From contig LXQJ01000041.1 in the NCBI GenBank assembly GCA_001683895.1, forward strand, positions 60,149 through 124,148: 64,000 bases of DNA, read 5' to 3'. This DNA is from Luteimonas sp. ANT-B3E. Its GTDB lineage: Bacteria > Pseudomonadota > Gammaproteobacteria > Xanthomonadales > Xanthomonadaceae. The notes under the pieces were generated by a model, which had not been told where the DNA came from, did no database searches, and saw nothing but the letters and a program-made list of their open reading frames with translations. Of this stretch, positions 41,477 through 51,107 are shown one piece after another; the stretch's first letter is position 1; each line of letters begins with the position of its first letter. A program made the translations under genes and the position numbers.

Positions 41477-41697
41477 CGGGGCTCCAGACGGACGTAGCGG
41501 CACGGCGGCGGCGCCCGCCGCGGCCCGCATGCTCCGCGGGCCGCCACAGTAGCGCCTTGCAGCGCCGCGTGGTCAGTCCCCGGCAACGCTGCGTGCCGGC
41601 ACCGATCCCGGCTCGCGCCCCAGGGAGCCAGCCGCTAAAATGTCGGTCCTGCCGCCGTCAGCGGCGGTTCCCCCTTGCCAGAAGGCGAACCCGCACG

Positions 41698-42444
41698 ATG
41701 AAGATCCTCGTCGGCTACAAGCGCGTCGTGGACTACAACGTCCGCATCCAGGTCAAGCCGGACGGGTCCGGCGTGGTCACCGACGGCGTCAAGCTGTCGG
41801 CCAACCCGTTCGACGAGATCGCGCTGGAGGAGGCCCTGCGGCTGCGCGACAAGGGCATCGCCACCGAGGTCATCGTCGCCACCATCGCGCCGGCCGACGC
41901 CCAGGTGCACCTGCGCAACGGGCTGGCGATGGGCGCCAACCGCGCCATCCATGTGGTCAGCGACCAGCCGGTGCAGTCGCTGGCCGCGGCGCGCATCTTC
42001 CTGAAGCTCATCGAGCGCGAGCAGCCAGACCTGGTGATCCTCGGCAAGCAGGCGATCGACGACGACGCCAGCCAGACCGGACAGATGCTGGCCACGCTGT
42101 GGGGCCGTCCGCAGGCGACGTTCGCGTCCAAGGTCGAGGTCGCCGACGGCAAGGCCACCGTCACCCGTGAGGTCGACGCCGGGCTGGAAACACTGGAAGT
42201 CGACCTGCCGGCCGTGGTCACCACCGACCTGCGCCTCAACGAGCCGCGCTTCATCAAGCTGCCCGACATCATGAAGGCCAAGTCGAAGCCAATGGAGACG
42301 ATCGCGCTCGCCGACCTGGGCGCCGAGCCCAGCGACGTGCTGCGCGCCACGCACTACGCCGCGCCACCGAAGCGCGGCCGCGGCGTGATGGTCAAGGACG
42401 CGGCCGAACTGGTCGCCGCACTCAAGCAGAAGGGGTTGCTGTAA
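41698..42444 (+). CDS. etfB: Electron transfer flavoprotein beta subunit
   Basis: MKILVGYKRVVDYNVRIQVKPDGSGV...VKLSANPFDEIALEEALRL. Confidence 0.97.
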   Translation: MKILVGYKRVVDYNVRIQVKPDGSGVVTDGVKLSANPFDEIALEEALRLRDKGIATEVIVATIAPADAQVHLRNGLAMGANRAIHVVSDQPVQSLAAARIFLKLIEREQPDLVILGKQAIDDDASQTGQMLATLWGRPQATFASKVEVADGKATVTREVDAGLETLEVDLPAVVTTDLRLNEPRFIKLPDIMKAKSKPMETIALADLGAEPSDVLRATHYAAPPKRGRGVMVKDAAELVAALKQKGLL

Positions 42445-43382
42445 TGGCCAAGGTCCTGATCGTTGCCGAGCACCACGACGGCAAGCTCAACCCGTCCACC
42501 GCCAAGTGCGTGTCCGCTGCCGTCGCGCTGTCGCCAGAGGCGATCGACGTGGTGGTGCTGGCCGCCGACCCCGACGCCGTCGCCGCGGCCGCCGCGGCGC
42601 TGTCCGGCGTCACCCGCGTGCTCACCGTCGCCAACGCCGCCAACGCGCAGCCGGTCGCGCAGGTGCTGGCGCCGCAGGTCGCCGGGCTCGCGTCCGGCTA
42701 CAGCCACGTCTTCGGCCCCAGCACCACGTTCGGCAAGGACCTGATGCCCTGCGTCGCGGCGCTGCTGGGCACCGCGCAGGTCTCCGACGTGATGGCGGTC
42801 GAAGGCGAGCGCACGTTCAAGCGCCCGATCTACGCCGGCAACGCGATCATCACCGTCGAGGTCGCCGAAGGCGCGCCGGTGGTCGCCACCCTGCGCGCGG
42901 CGTCCTGGCCCGAGGCGGCCGGCGGCGGCAGCGCCGCGGTCGAGGCCGCGAGCGTCGAGGCCACGCTGCCGACGCACACCCGTTACATCGGCCTTGCGGC
43001 GGGCAGCTCCGACCGCCCGGACCTGCAGAGCGCGAAGCGCGTGGTCTCCGGCGGCCGCGGCGTCGGCTCGGCGGAGAACTTCAAGATCCTCTACGACTTC
43101 GCCGACAAGCTCGGCGCCGCGGTCGGCGCGTCGCGCGCGGCGGTCGACGCCGGCTACGTGCCCAACGAGCTGCAGGTCGGCCAGACTGGCAAGATCATCG
43201 CCCCGGAGCTCTACTTTGCGGTCGGCATCAGCGGCGCGATCCAGCACCTGACCGGAATCAAGGACGCCGGCACCATCGTCGCGATCAACAAGGACGCCGA
43301 TTCGGCGATCTTCGAGATCGCCGACATCGGGCTGGTCGGCGACCTGTTCAAGGTGCTGCCGGAGCTGGAAGCGGCGCTGTAG
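42444..43382 (+). CDS. etfA: Electron transfer flavoprotein alpha subunit
   Basis: C-terminal FAD site VGQTGKIIAPELYFAVGISGAIQHLTGIKDAGTIVAINKDADSAIFEIADIGLVGDLF. Confidence 0.97.
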   Translation: MAKVLIVAEHHDGKLNPSTAKCVSAAVALSPEAIDVVVLAADPDAVAAAAAALSGVTRVLTVANAANAQPVAQVLAPQVAGLASGYSHVFGPSTTFGKDLMPCVAALLGTAQVSDVMAVEGERTFKRPIYAGNAIITVEVAEGAPVVATLRAASWPEAAGGGSAAVEAASVEATLPTHTRYIGLAAGSSDRPDLQSAKRVVSGGRGVGSAENFKILYDFADKLGAAVGASRAAVDAGYVPNELQVGQTGKIIAPELYFAVGISGAIQHLTGIKDAGTIVAINKDADSAIFEIADIGLVGDLFKVLPELEAAL

Positions 43383-43430
43383 CGGGACGTTCCGTGGCCG
43401 GGGCGGCCCGCCAGCGCCGCGGCAAGGAGC

Positions 43431-44436
43431 GTGGTGCCATGCGTCACCGTCATGAACAGCGACTGCCCGCAAACGCTCCTCGGTACGAACGTCGTGCCAC
43501 GACGGCGACTGCCAATGGGCTGGATCGCCGCGGTGATGGTGTCCTACCTCGCGGGCCTGCTGTGGGCGGACCGCGACCAGCAGGTGCTGGCCAGGCTCGC
43601 CGCCCTGTCTGACACGCTGCTGCTGGTACTGCTCCCGGTGTCGGCCAGTTACCTGGTCCGCTATCAGCGCTGGCGTTGGCTGCTACCGTCCCCACGGCAT
43701 TGGTACTGGTGGGCCGGGCTGCTGGCGTACCTTGCCGGATTCGCGTTCACCGCGACTCCGGGAAAGGTTGGGGAACTCGTCCGCATCCGCACCTTCGCCG
43801 CGCTCGGCGTGGCCCCGCGCGATACGTTCGCGATGTTCGTGTTCGAGCGCGCGCTGGATCTGCTGGTGGTGCTGGTCTTCGCGGCCGCGGTTGCCAGCGC
43901 CTTTGCTGGTTTCCCTGCGATCGTCGCCGTGGTGCTGGCGCTGTCCGGCGGACTGTTCGCGATCGCGCGGATGCCCAGACTGCTCCTGGTGGCGGGGCAC
44001 GGTGCGCTGCTGCTGCCCGGACACCTGCCGCGGCGCGATGGACGTGGTGCTCGCGGGGCTGGATGCGATGGCGCGTTACATGCGACCCGGGACACTGACC
44101 TGGGCTGCGCTCTTCGGGAGCATCACCTGGCTGCTGACCTCGCTGGCGTTCGCACTGCTGTGCGACGCCGCCGGCCTGTCGCTGCCTTGGCAGGCACTGA
44201 TGGGGATCTATCCGCTGGCGATGCTGGTAGGCGCGCTATCATTCGTCCCCGGCGGTGTGGGGACGACCGAGGCCGCGATCGTACTGCTGCTCCGGCAGTT
44301 CGATGTCGGGCTTGGCGATGCATTGGCGCTGGCTGTCGGGGTGCGTCTGGTGACGCTGTGGTACGCGATCGCGGTGGGGGCGATCGCGCTCCTGCTCTGC
44401 GAGCTGCGCGCGGCTGCACACCTGCCGAAGCGCTGA
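43431..44436 (+). pseudogene. LPG synthase TM region/UPF0104-like membrane protein, apparently frameshifted near 44.0 kb
   Basis: N-terminal half in the 43431 frame (YLAGFAFTATPGKVGELVRIRTFAALGVAPRDTFAMFVFERALDLLV), C-terminal half in another frame (MDVVLAGLDAMARYMRPG...SFVPGGVGTTEAAIVLLL to 44436). Both halves match one family in order. Confidence 0.7.
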
Positions 44437-44462
44437 GGCGAAGCCCGCAGCGTGCACCGGGC

Positions 44463-45092
44463 TTAGTGCGTGAACGGCACCCCGGTGCTCGCGCGCAGGT
44501 GCTCCACGTCGACCCCGGCCGCCGCTTCCACCAGCACCAGGCCGGCGTCGGTGACGTCGAACACCGCGAGGTCGGTGATGATGCGGTCCACCACGCGCAC
44601 GCCGGTCAGCGGCAGCGTGCACTCGGGCAGGATCTTGTGGGTGCCATCCTTGGCCACGTGCTCCATCAGCACCACCACGCGCTTGACGCCGGCCACCAGG
44701 TCCATCGCGCCGCCCATGCCCTTGACCATCTTGCCGGGCACCATCCAGTTGGCGAGGTCGCCGCCGGCGGTGACCTGCATGGCGCCGAGGATGGCGAGGT
44801 CGATGTGGCCGCCGCGGATCATCGCGAAGGAGTCGTGGCTGCCGAAGTAGCTGGCGCCGGCGCGCGCGGTGACGGTCTGCTTGCCGGCGTTGATCAGGTC
44901 GGCGTCGACCTCGGCATCGAGCGGGAACGGGCCGATGCCGAGCAGGCCGTTCTCGGACTGCAGCCACACGTCCATGCCGTCGGGGATATGGTTGGCCACC
45001 AGTGTCGGCAGCCCGATGCCGAGGTTGACATAGGCACCGTCGGTGAGTTCGCGCGCGGCGCGCGCCGCCATCTCATCACGGGTCCAGGCCAT
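44463..45092 (-). CDS. scoB: 3-oxoacid CoA-transferase subunit B
   Basis: [39 protein letters not shown]. Confidence 0.92.
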   Translation of the reverse strand: MAWTRDEMAARAARELTDGAYVNLGIGLPTLVANHIPDGMDVWLQSENGLLGIGPFPLDAEVDADLINAGKQTVTARAGASYFGSHDSFAMIRGGHIDLAILGAMQVTAGGDLANWMVPGKMVKGMGGAMDLVAGVKRVVVLMEHVAKDGTHKILPECTLPLTGVRVVDRIITDLAVFDVTDAGLVLVEAAAGVDVEHLRASTGVPFTH

Positions 45093-45811
45093 CACTTCAC
45101 TCCCTGGCGCACGGTGCGCTGTTCGATGCGTTTCTCGGGGGTCGCGTTGACGACGATGCGGTCGACGTAGATGCCGGGCAGGTGCACGTGGTCGGGGTCG
45201 ATGTCGCCGACCTCCACCAGCTGCTCGACCTCGGCGACGCAGACGCGGCCCGCCATCGCGCACGCCGGGTTGAAGTTGCGCGCGGTGCGGCGGAACAGCA
45301 GGTTGCCGGCGCGGTCCGCCTTCCACGCCTTGACCAGCGCGATGTCGGCGGTGAGCGCGGTCTCCAACACGTAATGCTTGCCGGCGATCTCGCGCGTTTC
45401 CTTGCCTTCGGCGACGATCGTGCCGTAGCCGGTCGCGGTGAAGAACGCCGGGATCCCGGCGCCGCCGGCGCGCAGACGCTCGGCCAGCGTGCCCTGCGGG
45501 TTGAACTCGAGCTCGAGCTCGCCGCCGAGGTACTGGCGCTCGAACTCCTTGTTCTCGCCGACGTAGGACGAAATCATCCGGCGGATCTGCCGGGTCTCCA
45601 GCAGCTGGCCGAGGCCGAAGCCGTCGACGCCGGCGTTGTTGGAGATGACCGTCAGGTCCTTCACCCCGGAATCGCGCAGCGCGGCGATCAGCGCCTCGGG
45701 GATCCCGCAGAGTCCAAAGCCGCCGACCGCGAGGGTCTGGCCGTCGGCGACGATATCGCGCAGCGCGGCGTCGGCATCCAGGTAATGCATGCCGCATGTG
45801 CTCTCAGCCAT
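45092..45811 (-). CDS. scoA: 3-oxoacid CoA-transferase subunit A
   Basis: [49 protein letters not shown]. Confidence 0.92.
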   Translation of the reverse strand: MAESTCGMHYLDADAALRDIVADGQTLAVGGFGLCGIPEALIAALRDSGVKDLTVISNNAGVDGFGLGQLLETRQIRRMISSYVGENKEFERQYLGGELELEFNPQGTLAERLRAGGAGIPAFFTATGYGTIVAEGKETREIAGKHYVLETALTADIALVKAWKADRAGNLLFRRTARNFNPACAMAGRVCVAEVEQLVEVGDIDPDHVHLPGIYVDRIVVNATPEKRIEQRTVRQGVK

Positions 45812-45877
45812 CCAGATCCATCCTCGCTTGTCTGTGCAGTGATCGACGACGTGAAGCATTCACCCGGCGCCAGGGGC

Positions 45878-46234
45878 TTACCGTGTGCCCGACCATCCAG
45901 TCAGTATCACGCCCGCCACGATCAGCGTGATGCCCAGCGCATACGGCAGCCGCACGGACTCGGAAAAAAAGAGGATGCCACCCAGCGGGACGAGCACGAA
46001 GCTCAGCGCCATGAACGGATACGCCTTGGTCAAGGGCAACGTGCGGAGGACGTGGATCCAGAGCACCGTGGCCAAGCCGTAGACCGCCACCGCCCCGACG
46101 GCGATCCCAATCAGCTTGGGATCGAGGTACGGGACGCCCGCCTGGATCCTCGCACCAAGCAGCTTGAACAGCAGCTGCCCGCCGGCAATCATCACGACGC
46201 TGGCCAACACGAGCGAAAGATTGAGTGGCGACAC
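45878..46234 (-). CDS. EamA/SMR-like (ArnE-like) 4-TM small transporter (second)
   Basis: GTG start at 46234; RTLPLTKAYPFMALSFVLVPLGGILFFSESVRLPYALGITLIVAGVILTGWS. Confidence 0.82.
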   Translation of the reverse strand: MSPLNLSLVLASVVMIAGGQLLFKLLGARIQAGVPYLDPKLIGIAVGAVAVYGLATVLWIHVLRTLPLTKAYPFMALSFVLVPLGGILFFSESVRLPYALGITLIVAGVILTGWSGTR

Positions 46235-46236
46235 GA

Positions 46237-46926
46237 TCAGTCCTTCTGGACGTGCGCGATGTAGAACAGGTTGAGATCCATCGAGGGGACCAGCAACGGG
46301 CGCCACGACTCCTGAACGCCGTGCGGGAAGTAGTACCGGACGAACGCCACCAGATTGTTGATCGCGTTGATGTGTTCCCTCGCCATCCAGTAGTCGTAGG
46401 CGATGCCCGCCTTCACGAACTTGCCGCGCGCACCCACGGTGCGCCCGAGTCGCCACGCGAAACCGGGGTCGCAGGGGAGGACCAGCGAGAGCGTCCCCCC
46501 TGGCTTCAACACGCGCATCCACTCACGGAGCACGCGATGTGGCTGCGGGAGGTGTTCCAGAACGTGGGTCGCGATGACGCGATCGAACGTGGCGTCCGGG
46601 AAATCGAGCGCGGTGGCGTCCTGCGCCATCGACGTCACCTTGCCCCCGAAGCCCTTCTCCCGCGCCGCCGCCGAATCCAGAAAGGGCTGGTTGAGGTCCG
46701 TCATGATGTATTCGTCGAACGCGTGCCTCACGTGGCCCACGTGCACCCCCGTCCCGGCGCCTACTTCGAGCACCTTGGCGAAATGGCATCGCTCGTCGAA
46801 CGCCGCCTCGCACCAGACATGGCTCTTGGTCAGGAAGTAGCCAGCAAGTCCTTCGTCGTAGTTCTTGCCCTCGTAGAGGGCGGCCCACTTCACGAGATAC
46901 TCGTCGTAGTCGGGATCGTCGCGCAT
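46237..46926 (-). CDS. SAM-dependent methyltransferase
   Basis: KVLEVGAGTGVHVGHVRHAFDEYIMTDLNQPFLD; VIATHVLEHLPQPHRVLREWMRVLKPGGTLSLVLP. Confidence 0.9.
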   Translation of the reverse strand: MRDDPDYDEYLVKWAALYEGKNYDEGLAGYFLTKSHVWCEAAFDERCHFAKVLEVGAGTGVHVGHVRHAFDEYIMTDLNQPFLDSAAAREKGFGGKVTSMAQDATALDFPDATFDRVIATHVLEHLPQPHRVLREWMRVLKPGGTLSLVLPCDPGFAWRLGRTVGARGKFVKAGIAYDYWMAREHINAINNLVAFVRYYFPHGVQESWRPLLVPSMDLNLFYIAHVQKD

Positions 46927-46951
46927 GGGCGTTCCAGTCAATGGTTGCGCC

Positions 46952-46962
46952 GGATTATAGCG
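46952..46962 (-). promoter_or_regulatory. Candidate -10 region (CGCTATAATCC) of the minus-strand methyltransferase
   Basis: TATAAT hexamer ~26 bp upstream of the ATG at 46926; -35 is weak. Confidence 0.45.
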
Positions 46963-47056
46963 TCGCCACTCTCGGCGCCGGCTGCCAGCTTGCATGGACG
47001 GAGGAATCCCGTAGCTTTCTGCAGCGAGACTTCAAGGACGCCGATCCGGCCCGAGC

Positions 47057-47067
47057 CGCTATAATCC
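47057..47067 (+). promoter_or_regulatory. Candidate -10 region (CGCTATAATCC) of the plus-strand membrane protein transcript
   Basis: Identical 11-mer facing the opposite way, ~236 bp upstream of the likely GTG at 47303. Confidence 0.4.
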
Positions 47068-47302
47068 CGCCCCCGGCAGCAAGCTCTTCCTCGTCCTCCT
47101 GCCTGCACCCGTTGGGCCTGTCGAGCTTCCATGGGGCGACCTCGGCAGGTGCAAGACGCAGGCAGGGCGCATCGATGGATGAATGCCTCGACGGATCCAC
47201 GCTCTGGTGGCCGAGATTGGCACGTCCTCATCGGGGGGGTCGTGTCGGGCCCAACTGCCCGCTTCCGCCAAGGGACTTACGAATGCGTGCCAAGGGATAT
47301 CG

Positions 47303-49909
47303 GTGAGCGCCCACCTGATCCGCGCATTCTGGATGGCGCTCGCCGTGGCGGTTTTCGTCGGGCTGGTCTCGATCAGGGCAACCGGCATGCGGGTGGAGTG
47401 GACTGTTGCGACGACTGCTCCCGGGCCCGCGGAACTGTTCCATGCTGAGGGCGGGAATTTCACCGCCGAGCGAAGCCGCGCGTTTCCCATCATCGCGGAT
47501 GCGCGCAGCCATAGCTATGTGGTGGATCTCCCCACGGCATCGCCGACGGAGACCCTGCGCCTGGACCCGGCGACCGGACCGGGGTCGATCGTCAGCGAGC
47601 GCCTGCGCGTCCGGTGGCGCGTGCTCGGCGTGCCGTCCCGGAGCAGGCCGCTTGCCATCACGCCCGAGGGCGCTCACGAGATCGAGGTCTCGGCGCCCGA
47701 AGGCAGCGTGACCAGGATGGCTGCGCGCGGCGGAGACCCATGGGTCCATCTCACATTGCCAGACGACGCGTCGAGCGGGCTGTGGATGCACCGTGCGGCT
47801 GTATCCATCGCCAGCGGGCTAGCCGCAGCCGCCATCTGGCTGGCAGTCCTTGCGTTGGTCGCTGCGTCGCGGCGCGCGTGGTCCCGCTTCTACCCGGCCT
47901 CCGGACGCGTGGCGGCCGCACTCCGTGCGCTGGGCAGCCACGCGAGCGATCCCGGCGCGGTGCGTTTTGGCGCCTCGGCGACGGGGTTTCTCCTTGCCTG
48001 CATGCTCGGAGCCGTCGTTGGCGTCACCGCGAACCTCAACCAGTCCTCTGTCGCAGTCTGGAACGACTTTCTTCCCAGCGCGGCGGCGACGGATTCGACG
48101 TTGCTGGGATCGGCGCGAAGCATCCGCTCTGACGAGTGGCTGGTGTTCACCCCATGGATGTTGAGCCAGGCCGCGTCCGGCCTGCCCAGCGACAATCGCA
48201 ACCTGGGTGGGCAGTCGACCCCACTGCTGACGTCGATGCCGGTAGCGCACCCGGTGATGTGGGTGCAGCCGGAGTTCTGGGGGTTCGCGATGTTCGGTCC
48301 CGAGCGTGCGATCTCCTGGCACTGGATGTTCAAGGTGTTCGGGTTGCTCACGTCGGCATTCGTGCTGCTGATGCTGCTGACGCGCAACGACAGTCTGATC
48401 TCCGCCCTGGGAGCGACGTGGCTGTGGCTGTCGTCATTCACGCAGTGGTGGTTCTCCGCGGGTATCCCGGAGATCCTGATCGGCTTCTGCTTGACGATGT
48501 CGGGCGTGCTCTACATCGCCGGGGCGCAGCGGCTGCGCGGGCTCGTCGCAGGGGCGACGCTGCTGGTGGTGGGTGCCTGCACGTTCGCGCTGCAGATGTA
48601 TCCACCCTTCCAGATCCCACTCGCATGGGCAGGCGTTGCGATCGTCGTCGGAACGTTGTTCGATGCGCATGCCCGGGAGGCCTTTGCAGTCCATGCCCGC
48701 CGCAGAGTGGTCGCCTATGCCGTTGCAGGGGCCGTCATCGCGCTGGTACTGGCGATATTCATCGTCGACGTAAGACCGACCGTCGCTGCGGTGCTGGATA
48801 CCGCCTATCCGGGGCGCCGTTCGTCGGTCGGCGGCTCCCTGGGCTGGTGGGACCTTTTCAACGGCGCGTTCGAGCTGTGGCGCATCGGTGAGCGGCGCTT
48901 TCCCGGAGGCACGAACGCCTCGGAGGCGAGCGACTTCGTCCTGCTGTTTCCCGTCGCGCTGATGATCCTGGTCGCCATCCGGAAGCGTGCGCGCCAGTTC
49001 CCGGTATTGATCGCGCTCACGGTATTCTGCGTGCTGCTCGCTGCCTGGGCCGCAGTGCCGCTTCCTGAGGGCGCAGCGCAGCCCGTGGCGGCCGCGACGA
49101 TGCTGTCCTACGTCCCTCCGGGCCGATCGATCGCGGGACTGGGCGCCGCTTCCATCCTGCTGTGCTGCATGGTCGTCGCGGCACAGGCACGATTCCGCAC
49201 CGCGACGCCGACGACCCCGGGCACGGCGGCGATCGCCGTCGGTCTTTCCGTGCTGGTGACGCTGCAGGTCGGTGGCTGGATCCTGCGCGTGGATCCGGGC
49301 TTCATGACAGGGTGGCGAATCCTGATGGGTTGTGCTGTCGTGGGACTCGGCACGGCGGCAATGGTCATGGGACGGCGTCGATGGCTGGCTGTCATGATCG
49401 TCCTCGTGGGGTTACCGGGCCTGGCGGTCAATCCAGTGAACCAGGGCCTCGGTCCGCTGGTCGACAGGCCCGTGCTCCAGGCTGCCCGCCTGGCCGACGA
49501 CGACGGTCGATGGATCGCGCTGGGCAATTTCACGCTGGCCCAGGCGCTGAAGGCGAGCGGGCTGCAGGTCTTCGGTGGCGCCACCTATGTTCCCGACCGC
49601 GGCGACATGAACTCGCTCGACCCATCCGAGGCGCAGGCGGATGTATGGAACCGTTACGCACACATCCAGGTCGAATCGGCTCCTGGCATCGACCGCCCTG
49701 AGTTCACGCTGGTCCAGGCTGATCATTACGTCGTGCGCATCGACGTGTGCCGCGACGGCCCGGCGCTCGGCATCGACCGCGCGGCATACGCCGGGATCGC
49801 GCCCGAGGCGGACATGGCGTGCCTGGAGCCCGTCGGCGGCGGGCCGGTCGATGGCATCTCGCTGTATCGGCTGCGTGCTCCCGTCGCGACAGCAGGATCG
49901 ATCGACTGA
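47303..49909 (+). CDS. Large multi-TM membrane protein (GT-C-like, DUF7657-like organisation)
   Basis: ~868 aa; N-terminal soluble segment, >10 TM helices, ANLNQSSVAVWNDFLP... SIRSDEWLVFTPWMLSQAASG, C-terminal soluble domain. GTG start inferred. Confidence 0.75.
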   Translation: MSAHLIRAFWMALAVAVFVGLVSIRATGMRVEWTVATTAPGPAELFHAEGGNFTAERSRAFPIIADARSHSYVVDLPTASPTETLRLDPATGPGSIVSERLRVRWRVLGVPSRSRPLAITPEGAHEIEVSAPEGSVTRMAARGGDPWVHLTLPDDASSGLWMHRAAVSIASGLAAAAIWLAVLALVAASRRAWSRFYPASGRVAAALRALGSHASDPGAVRFGASATGFLLACMLGAVVGVTANLNQSSVAVWNDFLPSAAATDSTLLGSARSIRSDEWLVFTPWMLSQAASGLPSDNRNLGGQSTPLLTSMPVAHPVMWVQPEFWGFAMFGPERAISWHWMFKVFGLLTSAFVLLMLLTRNDSLISALGATWLWLSSFTQWWFSAGIPEILIGFCLTMSGVLYIAGAQRLRGLVAGATLLVVGACTFALQMYPPFQIPLAWAGVAIVVGTLFDAHAREAFAVHARRRVVAYAVAGAVIALVLAIFIVDVRPTVAAVLDTAYPGRRSSVGGSLGWWDLFNGAFELWRIGERRFPGGTNASEASDFVLLFPVALMILVAIRKRARQFPVLIALTVFCVLLAAWAAVPLPEGAAQPVAAATMLSYVPPGRSIAGLGAASILLCCMVVAAQARFRTATPTTPGTAAIAVGLSVLVTLQVGGWILRVDPGFMTGWRILMGCAVVGLGTAAMVMGRRRWLAVMIVLVGLPGLAVNPVNQGLGPLVDRPVLQAARLADDDGRWIALGNFTLAQALKASGLQVFGGATYVPDRGDMNSLDPSEAQADVWNRYAHIQVESAPGIDRPEFTLVQADHYVVRIDVCRDGPALGIDRAAYAGIAPEADMACLEPVGGGPVDGISLYRLRAPVATAGSID

Positions 49910-50027
49910 TGATGGCGCTGCAGACTCTCGTCATGCACACGACTGCGGCCGATGGACGGCGACGATCGACGTCGCGCTCCGACGCACCGGGCGATTGCCT
50001 CGCCTGCACGACACTCCGGGAATCCCC

Positions 50028-51107
50028 ATGAGCACCCCGCTCCAAGCGTCCGCGACGCGGTCCCCGTTCCTTTCGCTGGAACGCGGCCGGTCGCCAATGA
50101 TCGCCGTCGTCATCCCGAGCTATCGCGTTCGCACGCACGTCCTGCAGGTGATCGCAGCGGTGCCACCCGAGGTGACGTGGATCGTCGTCGTGGACGACGC
50201 ATGCCCCGAAGGATCGGGCGAGCTGGTGCGGAACAACTGCGCTGATCCCCGTGTGCGGGTCCACACGAATGCACGCAATCTCGGTGTCGGCGGGGCGGTC
50301 ATGCGTGGATATGCGGAGGCAATCGCACTGGGGGCGGCGGTGATCGTGAAGATCGATGGCGATGGCCAGATGGACCCGCGCCTGCTGTCGTTCTTCGTCA
50401 CGCCGATCCTCGCCGGCGAGGCCGATTACACCAAGGGAAACCGCTTCTACGATCTGACGAACATCCGCCAGATGCCCCCACTGCGGATCTTCGGCAACGC
50501 TGTCCTCTCCTTCATGGCCAAGATGTCGACCGGCTACTGGGACCTGTTCGACCCCACAAATGGCTACACCGCCATCCACGCGGACGTGGCGAGCCGGCTC
50601 CCAGTCGATCGCATCAGCACACGCTACTTTTTCGAGACCGACCTCCTCTTCCGCCTGAACACACTCCGGGCAGTGGCGGTCGACATACCGATGGACGCCC
50701 ACTACGGAGACGAGGTCAGCAACCTGCGGGTCTCGCAGGTGGTTGGTGAATTCTTGGGGAAGCACGTCCGCAACATGGGAAAGCGGGTCTTCTACAGCTA
50801 TTTCCTGCGCGACCTGTCCCTTGCGTCACTGGAACTGCTGGTGGGATCCCTGCTGCTGGCAGGCGGCACGGTGTTCGGCATCGCAGCCTGGATCAAGGCC
50901 TTGGCAACCAGTACCGAGACGACCGCAGGTACAGTCATGCTCGCGGCGCTCCCGATCATCGTCGGCCTGCAGTTCCTTCTCGCCTTCCTGGGGTACGACA
51001 TCGCGTCCGTACCGCGACGATGCCTGCACCGCAGCGGGCCGGGAATTGCTCGGGCGGCGATGCCTACCGGCCCGGCGGCTCCGGGTGTCAAACGGACCCA
51101 GGCATGA
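50028..51107 (+). CDS. GT2 dolichol-phosphate mannosyltransferase-like, C-terminal TM
   Basis: MIAVVIPSYRVRTHVLQVIAAVPPEVTWIVVVDDACPEGSGELV; VKIDGDGQMDP; two C-terminal hydrophobic helices. Confidence 0.92.
   Translation: MSTPLQASATRSPFLSLERGRSPMIAVVIPSYRVRTHVLQVIAAVPPEVTWIVVVDDACPEGSGELVRNNCADPRVRVHTNARNLGVGGAVMRGYAEAIALGAAVIVKIDGDGQMDPRLLSFFVTPILAGEADYTKGNRFYDLTNIRQMPPLRIFGNAVLSFMAKMSTGYWDLFDPTNGYTAIHADVASRLPVDRISTRYFFETDLLFRLNTLRAVAVDIPMDAHYGDEVSNLRVSQVVGEFLGKHVRNMGKRVFYSYFLRDLSLASLELLVGSLLLAGGTVFGIAAWIKALATSTETTAGTVMLAALPIIVGLQFLLAFLGYDIASVPRRCLHRSGPGIARAAMPTGPAAPGVKRTQA

Noticed and set aside
43383-43430. Search for tRNA, riboswitch or ops/JUMPstart signals near glycan genes
   Set aside because: No cloverleaf or clear GGCGGTAG-type leader element found in the intergenic gaps; a GGCGGTAG string at ~52.9 kb lies inside a coding sequence.
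44463-45797. 444-aa ORF appearing to fuse both CoA-transferase subunits
   Set aside because: N-terminal part is an out-of-frame translation of scoA; subunit B begins at ATG 45092.
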